55,204 bases of DNA from Halioglobus sp. (GTDB taxonomy: Bacteria; Pseudomonadota; Gammaproteobacteria; Pseudomonadales; Halieaceae): NCBI GenBank assembly GCA_029287595.1, contig JARFQU010000158.1, positions 1-55,204 on the forward strand, in the 5' to 3' direction. The notes beneath the pieces were generated by a model. It saw only the letters and a program-made list of their open reading frames with translations. It was not told the DNA's origin and searched no databases. The stretch's first letter is position 1, and each line of letters starts with the position of its first letter. Shown piece by piece: positions 1 through 8,096 of the stretch. Both the position numbers and the translations under genes were made by a program.

Positions 1-100
1 ACACTGACGGTTTATTATAGGTTGATCGTAGAGCTCCGGGATTGGACAGGCCGGGCACCTACCGAGGGCGCGGGTGGGAATTTTGTTCTAGCCAGCGGGT

Positions 101-167
101 CCGGGCAAAAGCAGGCTTTTCAGTCGCTCCACGATATTCGCATGGTGAAAAGCCTGCATTCCCCCGG
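101..167 (-). repeat. Hairpin repeat unit A
   Basis: Arms 111-122 and 146-157 are perfectly complementary over 12 bp (GCAGGCTTTTCA against its reverse complement), with weaker pairing outward to 101 and 167. The 23-base loop at 123-145 is the family loop read on the minus strand, with one substitution (CCATG for CCAAG at its start). The arm sequence differs from every other unit, yet pairing is kept. One outer imperfection (107 with 161) is a G-U pair on the minus strand. Confidence 0.85.
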
Positions 168-241
168 CCCCTTGCACCGCGAAGCTGCGGGATTCTTTAC
201 CCAAGCCAGCGCTTGGAGAGTACAGGCACCTGCCGAGGGCG

Positions 242-306
242 CGGGCGGGAAAGTGTTTCTCACCAAGCGAATATCGTGGAGCGACTGAGAAACACTTTCG
301 CGTCCG
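242..306 (+). repeat. Hairpin repeat unit B
   Basis: Arms 249-262 and 286-299 pair perfectly over 14 bp (GAAAGTGTTTCTCA and its complement), then continue outward to 242/306 with one G-G mismatch and one G-U pair. The loop 263-285 begins CCAAGCGAATATCG and ends TGGAGCGAC. The arms match those of units C and F rather than unit A, its neighbour. A short tail with AAACCAAACCAG follows at 319-331. Confidence 0.9.
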
Positions 307-365
307 TGACCGCTGGACGAAACCAAACCAGCAATATGCGCTGAGCCTTATTGCTGGGGGGCGGC

Positions 366-854
366 CTAGAGGACCGTCTGGTCGGTTATGTGCTCGAATG
401 GCAGCTCTGTGCGCTGCACCACCCGGCGCAGCTCGAAGCTGGAATGTACACCGCTGACGCCCTCTATGCGGGTGAGCTTGCCCAGCAGGAATTTTTCGTA
501 GTACTCCATATCCGGGACCACGGCCTTGAGCAGGTAATCTGCTGACTGCCCGGTGACTACGGAGCACTCCATGACCTCGGGGTAGTCGGCTATCGCAGCC
601 TCGAAAGCCTCGAAGCGCTCCGGGGTGTGGCGATCCATACTGATGCTGATATAGGCGGTTAGCTTGAGCCCCAGCATGGACTGGTTGAGCAGGGTCACAT
701 GGCAGCGGATGATGCCCGATTCCTCCAGTCGCTTGACCCGGCGCGAGCAGGGGGTGGGAGACAAACCCACGGTTTCCGCCAGCTCCAGGTTACTGATACG
801 GGCGTTGCGCTGCATAGCCTGCAGAATTCTTCTGTCTGTGCGATCCAACTTCAT
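366..854 (-). CDS. Lrp/AsnC family transcriptional regulator
   Basis: This 162-residue protein has the standard Lrp/AsnC length and layout. An N-terminal winged helix-turn-helix (about residues 4-60, beginning KLDRTDRRILQAMQRNARIS and containing SPTPCSRRVKRLEESG) is followed by the ligand-sensing RAM domain (about 66-145). Members bind DNA as multimers of dimers and respond to amino acids. It is divergent from leuA across a 302-bp gap that holds a long inverted repeat, so it probably controls leuA and itself; this is inferred from position. A good TATAAT -10 box lies on the minus strand at 913-908. The downstream side runs straight into hairpin repeat locus 1. Which amino acid it senses cannot be told from sequence. 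Confidence 0.92.
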   Translation of the reverse strand: MKLDRTDRRILQAMQRNARISNLELAETVGLSPTPCSRRVKRLEESGIIRCHVTLLNQSMLGLKLTAYISISMDRHTPERFEAFEAAIADYPEVMECSVVTGQSADYLLKAVVPDMEYYEKFLLGKLTRIEGVSGVHSSFELRRVVQRTELPFEHITDQTVL

Positions 855-907
855 AAAAGATCCTGCCCGCCTGGTTATTAATATGCCCTATGGGCTATAG
901 AATGGTG

Positions 908-913
908 ATTATA
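908..913 (-). promoter_or_regulatory. Candidate -10 box of the Lrp-family gene
   Basis: On the minus strand these bases read TATAAT, a perfect sigma-70 -10 hexamer about 54 bases upstream of the ATG at 854. The -35 region (about 930-936) is a poor match. The surrounding 890-945 stretch is strikingly AT-rich compared with the rest of the window. Confidence 0.45.
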
Positions 914-940
914 TGCATAATAAATATATTTAATAGAGGT

Positions 941-973
941 ATATTGCGCATATCGTGGATATTAGCGCAATAT
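941..973. promoter_or_regulatory. Candidate operator between the Lrp-family gene and leuA
   Basis: A perfect 9-bp inverted repeat, ATATTGCGC (941-949) and GCGCAATAT (965-973), is separated by 15 bases, giving a centre-to-centre spacing of two helical turns or slightly more. It lies between divergent genes, one of which encodes an Lrp-type regulator. It is therefore the natural candidate for its binding site, although this has been inferred only from symmetry and location. The gap 855-1156 shows no gene or recognisable riboswitch. Confidence 0.5.
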
Positions 974-978
974 TTGCA

Positions 979-1007
979 TTCATTTACTCAGTATCGCCGC
1001 CTATACT
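979..1007 (+). promoter_or_regulatory. Weak candidate leuA promoter
   Basis: TATACT at 1002-1007 is a good -10 match. A weak -35 (TTCATT, 979-984) sits 17 bases upstream. This would put the transcription start near 1014, about 140 bases before the leuA ATG, with the inverted repeat at 941-973 centred roughly 57 bases upstream of it. The -35 is poor, as expected if an activator helps, but the call is tentative. Confidence 0.3.
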
Positions 1008-1156
1008 GTGTGCTCGGCTGGTCAATCACCCGGTGCAGTGAACAGCGACGAACTACCCCTATCGCCGCTGTATCCGTACAAAGCCCCAAAAGGGCAGGTA
1101 CCCCGGAATCCGGACGGGTGAGCAGCCTCTAAATTCACAGGTACAGGTAAATTGGT

Positions 1157-2830
1157 ATGAGCAGTTTCGATCATCGCAAATACAAGCCCTTCCAGCCCAT
1201 TGCCATGAGCAACCGGCGCTGGCCTGACCGGGTCATCGAGCGCGCGCCGCACTGGTGCAGCGTGGATTTGCGCGATGGCAACCAGGCGCTGATCGAACCG
1301 ATGACCACCCGGCAGAAGTCCCAGCTGTGGGATCAGCTGGTGAAAATCGGCTTCAAGGAAATTGAGGTGGGGTTTCCCTCGGCATCGGGTCACGATTATG
1401 ATTTCGTGCGCGACCTGATCGACAATGACCGCATACCAGAGGATGTCACCATCCAGGTGTTGACCCAGGCTCGCGCGGACCTGATCAACAAAACTTTTGA
1501 GGCTCTCAAGGGTGTGCGCCGGGCGGTGGTGCATATGTACAACTCAACCTCCACGGTTCAGCGAGAGCAGGTCTTCGGCCTGGAGCGTCAGGGCATTGTC
1601 GATATTGCGGTGCGCGGCGCTGAGCTGCTGCAGGCCTGTGCCGACAAATACCCGGAAACGGATTGGGTTTTTGAATATTCCCCCGAGAGCTTTACCGGCA
1701 CCGAACTGGATTTTGCGGTTGAGGTATGCGACGCAGTGACCGCGGTCTGGCAGCCCACCCCGGAACACCCGGTGATTATCAATTTGCCGGCAACTGTGGA
1801 GATGAGTACCCCCAATATCTACGCGGACCAGATCGAGTGGTTCTGCGACCACGTGAACAATCGGGAAAGCCTGTTGATCTCGCTCCATACCCACAACGAC
1901 CGCGGCTGCGCGGTGGCCGCTGCCGAGCTGGGCGTGCTGGCGGGCGCCGACCGGGTCGAAGGCACCCTGATGGGCAATGGTGAGCGCACCGGCAATATGG
2001 ATATTGTCACCATGGCGATGAACCTTTACAGCCAAGGGGTGGATCCCGAGCTGCACCTGGGCAATATGGACGAGATTATCCGCACCACCCGGGAGTGCAC
2101 CCAGTTACCGGTTCACCCTCGACACCCTTACGCGGGCGAGCTGGTGTTCACCGCGTTTTCCGGTAGCCACCAGGACGCCATCAAAAAGTGCCTGTCCAGG
2201 CGCGACGATCGCGAGCCCTGGGAGGTAGCGTACCTGCCTATTGATCCTGCGGACATCGGTCGCTCCTACCAGGAAGTGATCCGTATCAACAGCCAGTCCG
2301 GCAAGGGAGGCATCGCCTACGTGTTGGAACGGGACTACGGCCTTGAGTTGCCGCGCTGGTTGCAGATTGATTTCAGCGCCGCTGTGCAGGCCTTTGCAGA
2401 GGAGCGGGAGACCGAGGTCGGATCCGAGGAGATTTACCAGTTGTTCCAGCAGACCTACCTGGACAATGAGGGTTACTGGCGCCTGGGCAATTACCAGGTA
2501 ACCCGGGAAGACAAGGTCGACCGGCTGCAGGCCGAATTGGTGCAAGGCGGCACCAGCCACTCCCTCAGTGGAGACGGCAGCGGTGTGGTGGCTTCCTTCG
2601 TGGACGCCATGCAGCGCTTCACCGGCAAGCAGATTGTTCTGGTTGAATATAACGAACACGCCCTGAGTCACAGCGCTGACGCCGAGGCGATCTGTTATAT
2701 ACAGCTGAACGTTGATGGTGACCGTTTCTGTGGCGTTGGCCGCAGCCACGATATCATTCAGGCATCCCTGGACGGCATTCTTGGCGCCATTAACAAGTCG
2801 ACGGAAAGCGAGCAACACGCCGCCGCTTGA
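1157..2830 (+). CDS. leuA: 2-isopropylmalate synthase
   Basis: LeuA condenses acetyl-CoA with 2-oxoisovalerate to 2-isopropylmalate, the first committed step of leucine synthesis. At 557 residues it has the length of the long LeuA type 2 class. The HMGL-like TIM barrel carries the RDGNQ motif (39-43) and the metal-binding HTHN (244-247), followed by GNGERTGNMD. The C-terminal part (about 420-545) matches the LeuA allosteric domain that mediates leucine feedback inhibition. The ATG at 1157 is preceded by a weak purine run. It stands alone behind a divergent Lrp-family regulator and ends just before a stable hairpin at 2860-2890. ilvD lies 2 kb downstream on the other strand. Confidence 0.96.
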   Translation: MSSFDHRKYKPFQPIAMSNRRWPDRVIERAPHWCSVDLRDGNQALIEPMTTRQKSQLWDQLVKIGFKEIEVGFPSASGHDYDFVRDLIDNDRIPEDVTIQVLTQARADLINKTFEALKGVRRAVVHMYNSTSTVQREQVFGLERQGIVDIAVRGAELLQACADKYPETDWVFEYSPESFTGTELDFAVEVCDAVTAVWQPTPEHPVIINLPATVEMSTPNIYADQIEWFCDHVNNRESLLISLHTHNDRGCAVAAAELGVLAGADRVEGTLMGNGERTGNMDIVTMAMNLYSQGVDPELHLGNMDEIIRTTRECTQLPVHPRHPYAGELVFTAFSGSHQDAIKKCLSRRDDREPWEVAYLPIDPADIGRSYQEVIRINSQSGKGGIAYVLERDYGLELPRWLQIDFSAAVQAFAEERETEVGSEEIYQLFQQTYLDNEGYWRLGNYQVTREDKVDRLQAELVQGGTSHSLSGDGSGVVASFVDAMQRFTGKQIVLVEYNEHALSHSADAEAICYIQLNVDGDRFCGVGRSHDIIQASLDGILGAINKSTESEQHAAA

Positions 2831-2859
2831 CGGCGCGCCGCTGCAGCGGGGCCGCTCTG

Positions 2860-2890
2860 CAATAATCCCGTGTAAATCGCGGGATTATTG
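2860..2890 (+). terminator. Hairpin downstream of leuA
   Basis: CAATAATCCCG (2860-2870) and CGGGATTATTG (2880-2890) form a perfect 11-bp stem with a nine-base loop, 30 bases after the leuA stop. No T-run follows (TGATAAAACC), so it is not a textbook intrinsic terminator. It may stabilise the 3' end or terminate weakly. Confidence 0.55.
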
Positions 2891-2955
2891 TGATAAAACC
2901 TGTACCCATTCCACGTGGCGGATCTGCACTGCGTTGCACCCGGCGGTAATGGTGA

Positions 2956-4095
2956 ATGGGTAGTCATCTGACAATAACAAGTGAATCCGGTTGGTCGCGC
3001 CTTAAGCGCCATTTCAGTGAGTCTTTCTCAGGAGAACTGGTTTACCGGCGCCGCGCTCATGATATGGAGCGGGTGGATGAGCAACGGGTAAAGCGGCAGC
3101 GCAATGCCTATCGCTACATCCTGTTGTTGCTGGCGGTTATCCTGGTGCCTATTGATGCCCACAACCTGTACCTCGGTGAGTTGGTGCCGGCCGTTGGTGG
3201 TTTGTTGCTGCTGGGCATCCTGATGATCAACATCCTGTTGCTGAGTATGAACCGGGAAGCCTTCCTGACCCCGCCCCTGGTGCTGTTGCTCAGTATCTCA
3301 CTGGTAATGCTGTCCGTTTACTATGGGCAGAATTACAACCTCTATTTGTTGTATCCCCTGCTGGTCGCACTGCCGATACTGCTGAAAACCCGCTGGGCGG
3401 TGTTGCTGGGCGTGCTCAGCGGCCTGGTGGCGGCGCCTCTGGTCTTTACCCAGTATGACCACACCACGGCGATGGTGATTGGGGCGAGTATGGGGCTTAC
3501 CTGGCTGGTTAGTGCCTGGCTGGTATACGCGGTGACGGAGCAGTCTCGCCACCTCAAGGACATGGCCATTACCGACCCTCTCACCGGCGCCTACAATCGC
3601 CGCTACCTGGAGTTGCAGCTGGAGCAGGTGCTGGAAACCTGGACCCGCTACCAGCGGCCAGCGTCAGTTTTGTTGATCGACATCGATCACTTCAAGCGTA
3701 TCAATGACAAGTTCGGCCATGGCGTGGGCGACACTGCGATCAAAAATCTGGTGGAGGTGATCTCCCGCAATATTCGCAACGTAGATACTCTGTGTCGTTA
3801 CGGCGGCGAAGAGTTTGTGGTATTGCTGGCTGAGACCCCTCTGTCCAAAGCGCGGCCGGTTGCAGAGAAACTGCGTGCGGCGGTGGAGAACACCCGGGTT
3901 GTGCCAGAGGTTGGCATGACCATCAGTGTGGGGGTGTGTGATGTGTCCGTGGCCGACGGCGTGGATCATTGGCTTAACCTGGCAGATGCGGCCCTGTACC
4001 TGGCCAAGCGCAATGGGCGCAATCGTGTCGAGCTGGCGGAGTCAGCGATAGAGCTGGCGGTGCCACTGGACAAAACCATACCGGACTGGCGTTGA
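2956..4095 (+). CDS. Membrane-bound GGDEF diguanylate cyclase
   Basis: The protein has 379 residues. About six hydrophobic segments (roughly 54-70, 78-97, 105-122, 130-144, 148-164 and 175-193) form a membrane sensor module, followed by a complete GGDEF domain from DPLTGAYNRR (about 207). The active-site signature is GGEEF (283-287), a functional variant. An RxxD inhibitory site (RNVD, 274-277) sits five residues upstream, so it probably makes cyclic-di-GMP from GTP with product feedback. There is no EAL domain. The input signal is unknown. An internal ATG at 3064 would still keep all membrane segments, so the start is not certain. The lipoprotein gene follows after 18 bases and may be co-transcribed. 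Confidence 0.93.
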   Translation: MGSHLTITSESGWSRLKRHFSESFSGELVYRRRAHDMERVDEQRVKRQRNAYRYILLLLAVILVPIDAHNLYLGELVPAVGGLLLLGILMINILLLSMNREAFLTPPLVLLLSISLVMLSVYYGQNYNLYLLYPLLVALPILLKTRWAVLLGVLSGLVAAPLVFTQYDHTTAMVIGASMGLTWLVSAWLVYAVTEQSRHLKDMAITDPLTGAYNRRYLELQLEQVLETWTRYQRPASVLLIDIDHFKRINDKFGHGVGDTAIKNLVEVISRNIRNVDTLCRYGGEEFVVLLAETPLSKARPVAEKLRAAVENTRVVPEVGMTISVGVCDVSVADGVDHWLNLADAALYLAKRNGRNRVELAESAIELAVPLDKTIPDWR

Positions 4096-4113
4096 TGCCG
4101 GGAGAGAAAAGCG

Positions 4114-4962
4114 GTGTATCGTGTGTGCAGAGTCTATTTGTTACTCGCCCTGCTGGTACTGGGGGGCTGCAGTAGCACCACCTTCGTTTACAACCGACTG
4201 GACTTTCTCCTGCCCTGGTATCTCGATGACTATGTCGAGCTGAACACCGTCCAGGACCAGTTCCTGGATGACCAGTTACAACCGTTCCTGGCCTGGCATC
4301 GCGACCTCGAATTGCCGCTGTACCTGCAGATACTCGATGATATCGACCGCCGCCTGGATCGCCAGCTGACGGTAGACGATATTGCGGCGATCTCACTGGA
4401 ATTTGAGGACGCGTGGTTTCGTCTTGAGGACCGCGCACTGGACTGGCTGCTGGCCCTGGGAGAGCGACTCACTCAGGAGCAGGTCCAGGAGTTTCTCGCC
4501 GCCTTGTGGGAGCAGCAGGAGAAATACGAAAAGAAATACCTCAAGCGCAGCGACCAGGAGTACCGGCGCGATAGCTACGATAGTCTGGTAGACAATTTGC
4601 AGGACTACCTGGGGCGCATGGATAAGGATCAGAAGCAGGTGCTGGAGAGCGCCAGTGAACAGCTGATGCGTTCGGACGCGATCTGGCTGCGCGAGCGCGC
4701 CAGCTGGGTGCAGCGCATGGAAGAATTCATGCGCCGGGAGCCCGGTTGGCAGCAGGCGGTGCGCGATTCGATCAAACGCCGCAGTGAAACCGTAGCGGCA
4801 GATTATGTGGAATTATATGAGCACAACCTGGGGGTGATTTACGCTGCTTTAGCAGAGACTCTTAATAGCCGCACCGAGAAACAGGACACTCGGCTGCGCA
4901 AGAAAATAGCGGATCTGCGCGAGGACCTGCAGACCCTGGTTGCCCAGGGGCAGGCACAGTAA
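4114..4962 (+). CDS. DUF6279-like lipoprotein
   Basis: A 282-residue protein starting at GTG, with a purine-rich ribosome site (GGGAGAGAAA) just upstream. The first 18 residues are a signal peptide ending in a lipobox (VLGGC, lipidated Cys19). The remainder is strongly helical and acidic with many Leu, Gln and Glu residues (for example WEQQEKYEKKY near 130-140), consistent with coiled or bundled helices. It resembles the uncharacterised gammaproteobacterial DUF6279 lipoproteins, which have no known function. It is probably anchored to the inner leaflet of the outer membrane, since the +2 residue is Ser. It follows the diguanylate cyclase by 18 bases and converges with ilvD. Confidence 0.8.
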   Translation: MYRVCRVYLLLALLVLGGCSSTTFVYNRLDFLLPWYLDDYVELNTVQDQFLDDQLQPFLAWHRDLELPLYLQILDDIDRRLDRQLTVDDIAAISLEFEDAWFRLEDRALDWLLALGERLTQEQVQEFLAALWEQQEKYEKKYLKRSDQEYRRDSYDSLVDNLQDYLGRMDKDQKQVLESASEQLMRSDAIWLRERASWVQRMEEFMRREPGWQQAVRDSIKRRSETVAADYVELYEHNLGVIYAALAETLNSRTEKQDTRLRKKIADLREDLQTLVAQGQAQ

Positions 4963-4979
4963 CAGGGCGTGAGCCGCCC

Positions 4980-6824
4980 CTAATCCAGCAGTGACAAATC
5001 CCTGACCGCACCTTTATCGGCGCTGGTTACCATTTTTGCGTACACCTTCAGTGCGGGGGTGACCTTGCGCGGCCTTGCGTCTCTTGGCCGCCAGGCCTTG
5101 TCTCCCAGCGCGTCCATGGCGACGCGCCTTTGTGCCAATTCCCCCTCACCCAGTGTGACGTTGATGCTGCGTTGGGGAATATTGATGTCGATGGTATCGC
5201 CGTTTTCTACCAGGGCGATGGCACCCCCGGCGGCCGCTTCCGGGGAGGCATGGCCTATGGACAGACCGGAGGTGCCGCCGGAAAAACGCCCGTCGGTGAG
5301 CAGGGCACAGGCCTTGCCCAGTCCCTTGGATTTGATGTAGCTGGTGGGGTAGAGCATCTCCTGCATGCCGGGTCCGCCCTTGGGTCCCTCGTAGCGTACG
5401 ATGACCACGTCTCCCTCCTTCACCCGGTCATTGAGAATGTCATCGACCGCGGCCTCCTGGCTTTCGCAGACATGGGCCGGGCCGGAAAATACCAGGATGC
5501 TCTCGTCCACCCCGGAGGTTTTCACCACGCAGCCGTCTTCGGCGATATTGCCGAACAGCACCGCCAGGCCGCCCTCGGTGGAATAGGCGTTTTCCAGGGA
5601 GCGAATGCAGCCGCCCTCCCGGTCGTCATCCAGGCTGGGCCAGCGGGTGTCCTGGCTGAAGGCTGTCTGGGTGGGGATACCGCCCGGACCCGCACTGAAA
5701 AATTTGTGTACCGCGGCGTCCTGGGTGCGCACGATATCCCACTTGGCCAGGGCATCGCCCATGGTGGGGCTGTGTACTGTGGAGCAGTCGGTATGCAACA
5801 GTCCGGCGCGATCAAGCTCGCCGAGAATGCTCATGATGCCGCCGGCCCGGTGCACGTCCTCCATGTGGTATAGCGGCGTGTTGGGCGCGACCTTGCACAG
5901 TTGTGGCACTGTGCGGGACAGGCGATCGATGTCCGCCAGGGTGAAATCCAGCTCCGCTTCCTGTGCGGCGGCCAGCAGGTGCAGGATGGTATTAGTGGAA
6001 CCACCCATGGCGATGTCCAGGCACATGGCGTTCTCGAAAGCTTTGAAATTGCCGATATTGCGCGGTAGCACAGAGTCATCGTTATCACGGTAATAGCGCT
6101 GGCACAGTTCCACCACCAGCCGCCCGGCGCGCAGGAACAGCTGCTCGCGATCGGCGTGGGTTGCCAGGGTCGAGCCGTTGCCGGGCAGGCTCAGGCCCAG
6201 GGCCTCGGTCAGGCAGTTCATGGAGTTGGCAGTGAACATGCCGGAGCAGGAGCCGCAGGTGGGGCAGGCGGAGCGCTCGTACTCGGCGACTTTCTCATCG
6301 CTGGCCGAATCGTCCACCGCGATGACCATGGCGTCCACCAGGTCCAGTTTGTTCTCGGACAGTTTGGTCTTGCCGGCTTCCATGGGCCCGCCGGACACAA
6401 ACACCACGGGTATATTCAGGCGCATAGCGGCGTTGAGCATTCCCGGGGTGATCTTGTCGCAGTTGGAGATACACACCATGGCATCGGCGCAGTGGGCGTT
6501 GACCATGTACTCCACCGAGTCGGAGATAATGTCCCGTGAGGGCAGGCTGTAGAGCATGCCGTCGTGGCCCATGGCGATACCGTCGTCCACGGCGATGGTA
6601 TTGAATTCCTTGGCAACACCGCCGGCGGCCTCGATTTCCCGCGCCACCAGCTGGCCCAGGTCCTTGAGGTGCACGTGTCCCGGCACGAACTGGGTAAAGG
6701 AGTTCACCACCGCGACGATGGGCTTGCCGAAATCACCGTCTTTCATTCCGGTGGCACGCCACAGGGCGCGGGCGCCGGCCATGTTGCGGCCGTGGGTGGA
6801 GGTCTTGGAGCGGTAGTCGGGCAT
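4980..6824 (-). CDS. ilvD: Dihydroxy-acid dehydratase
   Basis: IlvD dehydrates 2,3-dihydroxy-isovalerate and -methylvalerate to the 2-keto acids, the third common step of valine, leucine and isoleucine synthesis. The 614 residues match the family length. Conserved iron-sulfur and metal motifs are visible: [11 protein letters not shown] (80-90), NCDKITPGM (121-129) and [11 protein letters not shown] (187-197), then [10 protein letters not shown] near the C-terminus. The set of three cysteines supports a cluster-dependent enzyme. It is transcribed alone on the minus strand, converging with the lipoprotein gene 17 bases away. A 119-bp gap separates it from the porin upstream; no clear promoter was picked out there. 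Confidence 0.97.
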   Translation of the reverse strand: MPDYRSKTSTHGRNMAGARALWRATGMKDGDFGKPIVAVVNSFTQFVPGHVHLKDLGQLVAREIEAAGGVAKEFNTIAVDDGIAMGHDGMLYSLPSRDIISDSVEYMVNAHCADAMVCISNCDKITPGMLNAAMRLNIPVVFVSGGPMEAGKTKLSENKLDLVDAMVIAVDDSASDEKVAEYERSACPTCGSCSGMFTANSMNCLTEALGLSLPGNGSTLATHADREQLFLRAGRLVVELCQRYYRDNDDSVLPRNIGNFKAFENAMCLDIAMGGSTNTILHLLAAAQEAELDFTLADIDRLSRTVPQLCKVAPNTPLYHMEDVHRAGGIMSILGELDRAGLLHTDCSTVHSPTMGDALAKWDIVRTQDAAVHKFFSAGPGGIPTQTAFSQDTRWPSLDDDREGGCIRSLENAYSTEGGLAVLFGNIAEDGCVVKTSGVDESILVFSGPAHVCESQEAAVDDILNDRVKEGDVVIVRYEGPKGGPGMQEMLYPTSYIKSKGLGKACALLTDGRFSGGTSGLSIGHASPEAAAGGAIALVENGDTIDINIPQRSINVTLGEGELAQRRVAMDALGDKAWRPRDARPRKVTPALKVYAKMVTSADKGAVRDLSLLD

Positions 6825-6943
6825 GGAAGTTCCGTGTCAGCTGTCGGCGATGCCACCTTGCCGGGGGCGGGCCGGTAAATCAGGGAGGGCAGGATAGCAA
6901 AATTTGGCGCTATTTTAACCTGTTACTTGGGTGCGGCTTACGC

Positions 6944-8077
6944 CTACCAGTATAGACGCAGGCCGGTAGTGAGACCCCAGCCATCGTACTCACCACCGTC
7001 CTTCGCGGCGTCATCCATGGTGGTGTACTGCAAGCCGGTCTGCCACTTCACTTTGTGGCCGTAAAAGAACAGGTTCAAACCGGCGAAGTACTCGTCGTAT
7101 TCGTCCCCCCGACCGGAGACGGCGCGATTTTCATAGCGGTTCAGGCGCACGCCGTTGTCGCCGTCACTGCTGAGGTAGGTGTAGCGCAGCACTAGCTGTG
7201 TCATTTCAGTGAAAGAGTAAAAAGGCATCACTACCAGGCCCCAGACGTCACTTTGGCCATAGTAGCCGTCGCCTGCGGAGAGGTCGGTGCGCAGTCCCCA
7301 GTTCGCCTGCTGCCATTGGCTGGAAACGGAGACCACATGGCCAAAATCCCGGGTGTTGGCGTCGGCGTCCTTGTCGTTGTAGATGTAGTCCAGGGTTACC
7401 TGGGCCTTTTCCAGACCCAGGTCTGATGCCCAGCTGTAGCTGAGGGAGGTATGTGTGAAATAGCTGGCGTCTGTAACACCCCACTCGTCGCTGCCGTCGC
7501 TGGAAAACACCCCCGCCTTGTAGGACAGGCGCTTGTCGAGCTTGCCCGCCAGGCTGATGCCGGTGAAGTATTCCGCAGTAAACCACAGGTTGTTGGTAAG
7601 GTTGTTGCGTTCCGGTGTGAGCAGCTTCTTGGAGGAGGTGATGCCGTCCAGGGTAAAACCGGCGGAGTGCTTGAGGATTTTCAGGGAGGCGGTTTCCCCC
7701 ACCTGCCAGTCCACATGCGCATCCGTCAGGCGCTGGTAAAAATCACCCGGTGAATTATTGAGATCGAAGTCGCCTTCCAGGCGCACCGTGAAGTCATCGG
7801 CCAATAGCGAGGTAAAACCGAAGCGAAAGCGGCGCCAGCGGGCGTCGTCGTAATCCCCCTCGTCGGCGTCGAACCAGGCATAGTCCGCCTGCACGCGGCC
7901 ACTGAGGGCGAACTGCCGCACCAGGCCCTGGTCGGATTGGTACAACGTGGCATGGCGCCAGATTTCGTCGTACCTTTCATGATTATCCTTCGCGCCCTGT
8001 GCCCCCGCGATGCAAGCCCACAGCGCCATGCCTGCGGCAGCAGCCAGTATTTTTTTCCAGGGGCGATGCAAAGGCAT
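6944..8077 (-). CDS. OprP/OprO-like outer-membrane porin
   Basis: The protein has 377 residues from the ATG at 8077; a GTG at 8092 would add five. A signal peptide (KKILAAAAGMALWACIAGAQG) leads into a beta-barrel pattern of alternating residues rich in Tyr, Trp and Asp, ending in LYW, the terminal aromatic used by the BAM complex. FALSGRVQADYAWFD near the start and YTYLSSD near the end are typical of phosphate-selective porin O/P family members. The substrate cannot be inferred with confidence: it could be phosphate, given Pit nearby, or another anion. It begins only 4-19 bases after the argA stop on the same strand, with no obvious ribosome site, so coupling is possible. Confidence 0.82.
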   Translation of the reverse strand: MPLHRPWKKILAAAAGMALWACIAGAQGAKDNHERYDEIWRHATLYQSDQGLVRQFALSGRVQADYAWFDADEGDYDDARWRRFRFGFTSLLADDFTVRLEGDFDLNNSPGDFYQRLTDAHVDWQVGETASLKILKHSAGFTLDGITSSKKLLTPERNNLTNNLWFTAEYFTGISLAGKLDKRLSYKAGVFSSDGSDEWGVTDASYFTHTSLSYSWASDLGLEKAQVTLDYIYNDKDADANTRDFGHVVSVSSQWQQANWGLRTDLSAGDGYYGQSDVWGLVVMPFYSFTEMTQLVLRYTYLSSDGDNGVRLNRYENRAVSGRGDEYDEYFAGLNLFFYGHKVKWQTGLQYTTMDDAAKDGGEYDGWGLTTGLRLYW

Positions 8078-8096
8078 GTTGCTAACGGGCACGGGT

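Larger units (their letters stand above)
50..340. repeat. Composite hairpin-repeat locus 1
   Basis: This gene-free stretch holds two full hairpin repeat units facing opposite ways (loops at 123-145 and 263-285), plus what looks like a truncated further copy on the left, where the segment GCACCTACCGAGGGCGCGGG (about 55-74) matches the sequence leading into the second unit (about 228-247). The right boundary is a tail of the form AAACCAAACCAGCAATATGCG-like sequence ending near 340, which recurs at the end of locus 3 (about 747-768 after 54000). The locus sits immediately beyond the stop of the minus-strand Lrp gene at 366. Several short open frames cross it, but none resembles a protein and they follow the inverted arms, so I do not call a gene. 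Related loci are at 38563-38893 and 54470-54768. Confidence 0.85.

Noticed and set aside
101-306. CRISPR array or integron attC sites as an explanation for the repeats
   Set aside because: There are no regular direct repeats with spacers. attC sites have conserved ends and variable centres, the opposite of what is seen, and no integrase gene is present.
22-344. Short open frames across repeat locus 1, and similar ones in loci 2 and 3
   Set aside because: They follow the inverted arms on both strands and do not share a conserved protein sequence between loci.
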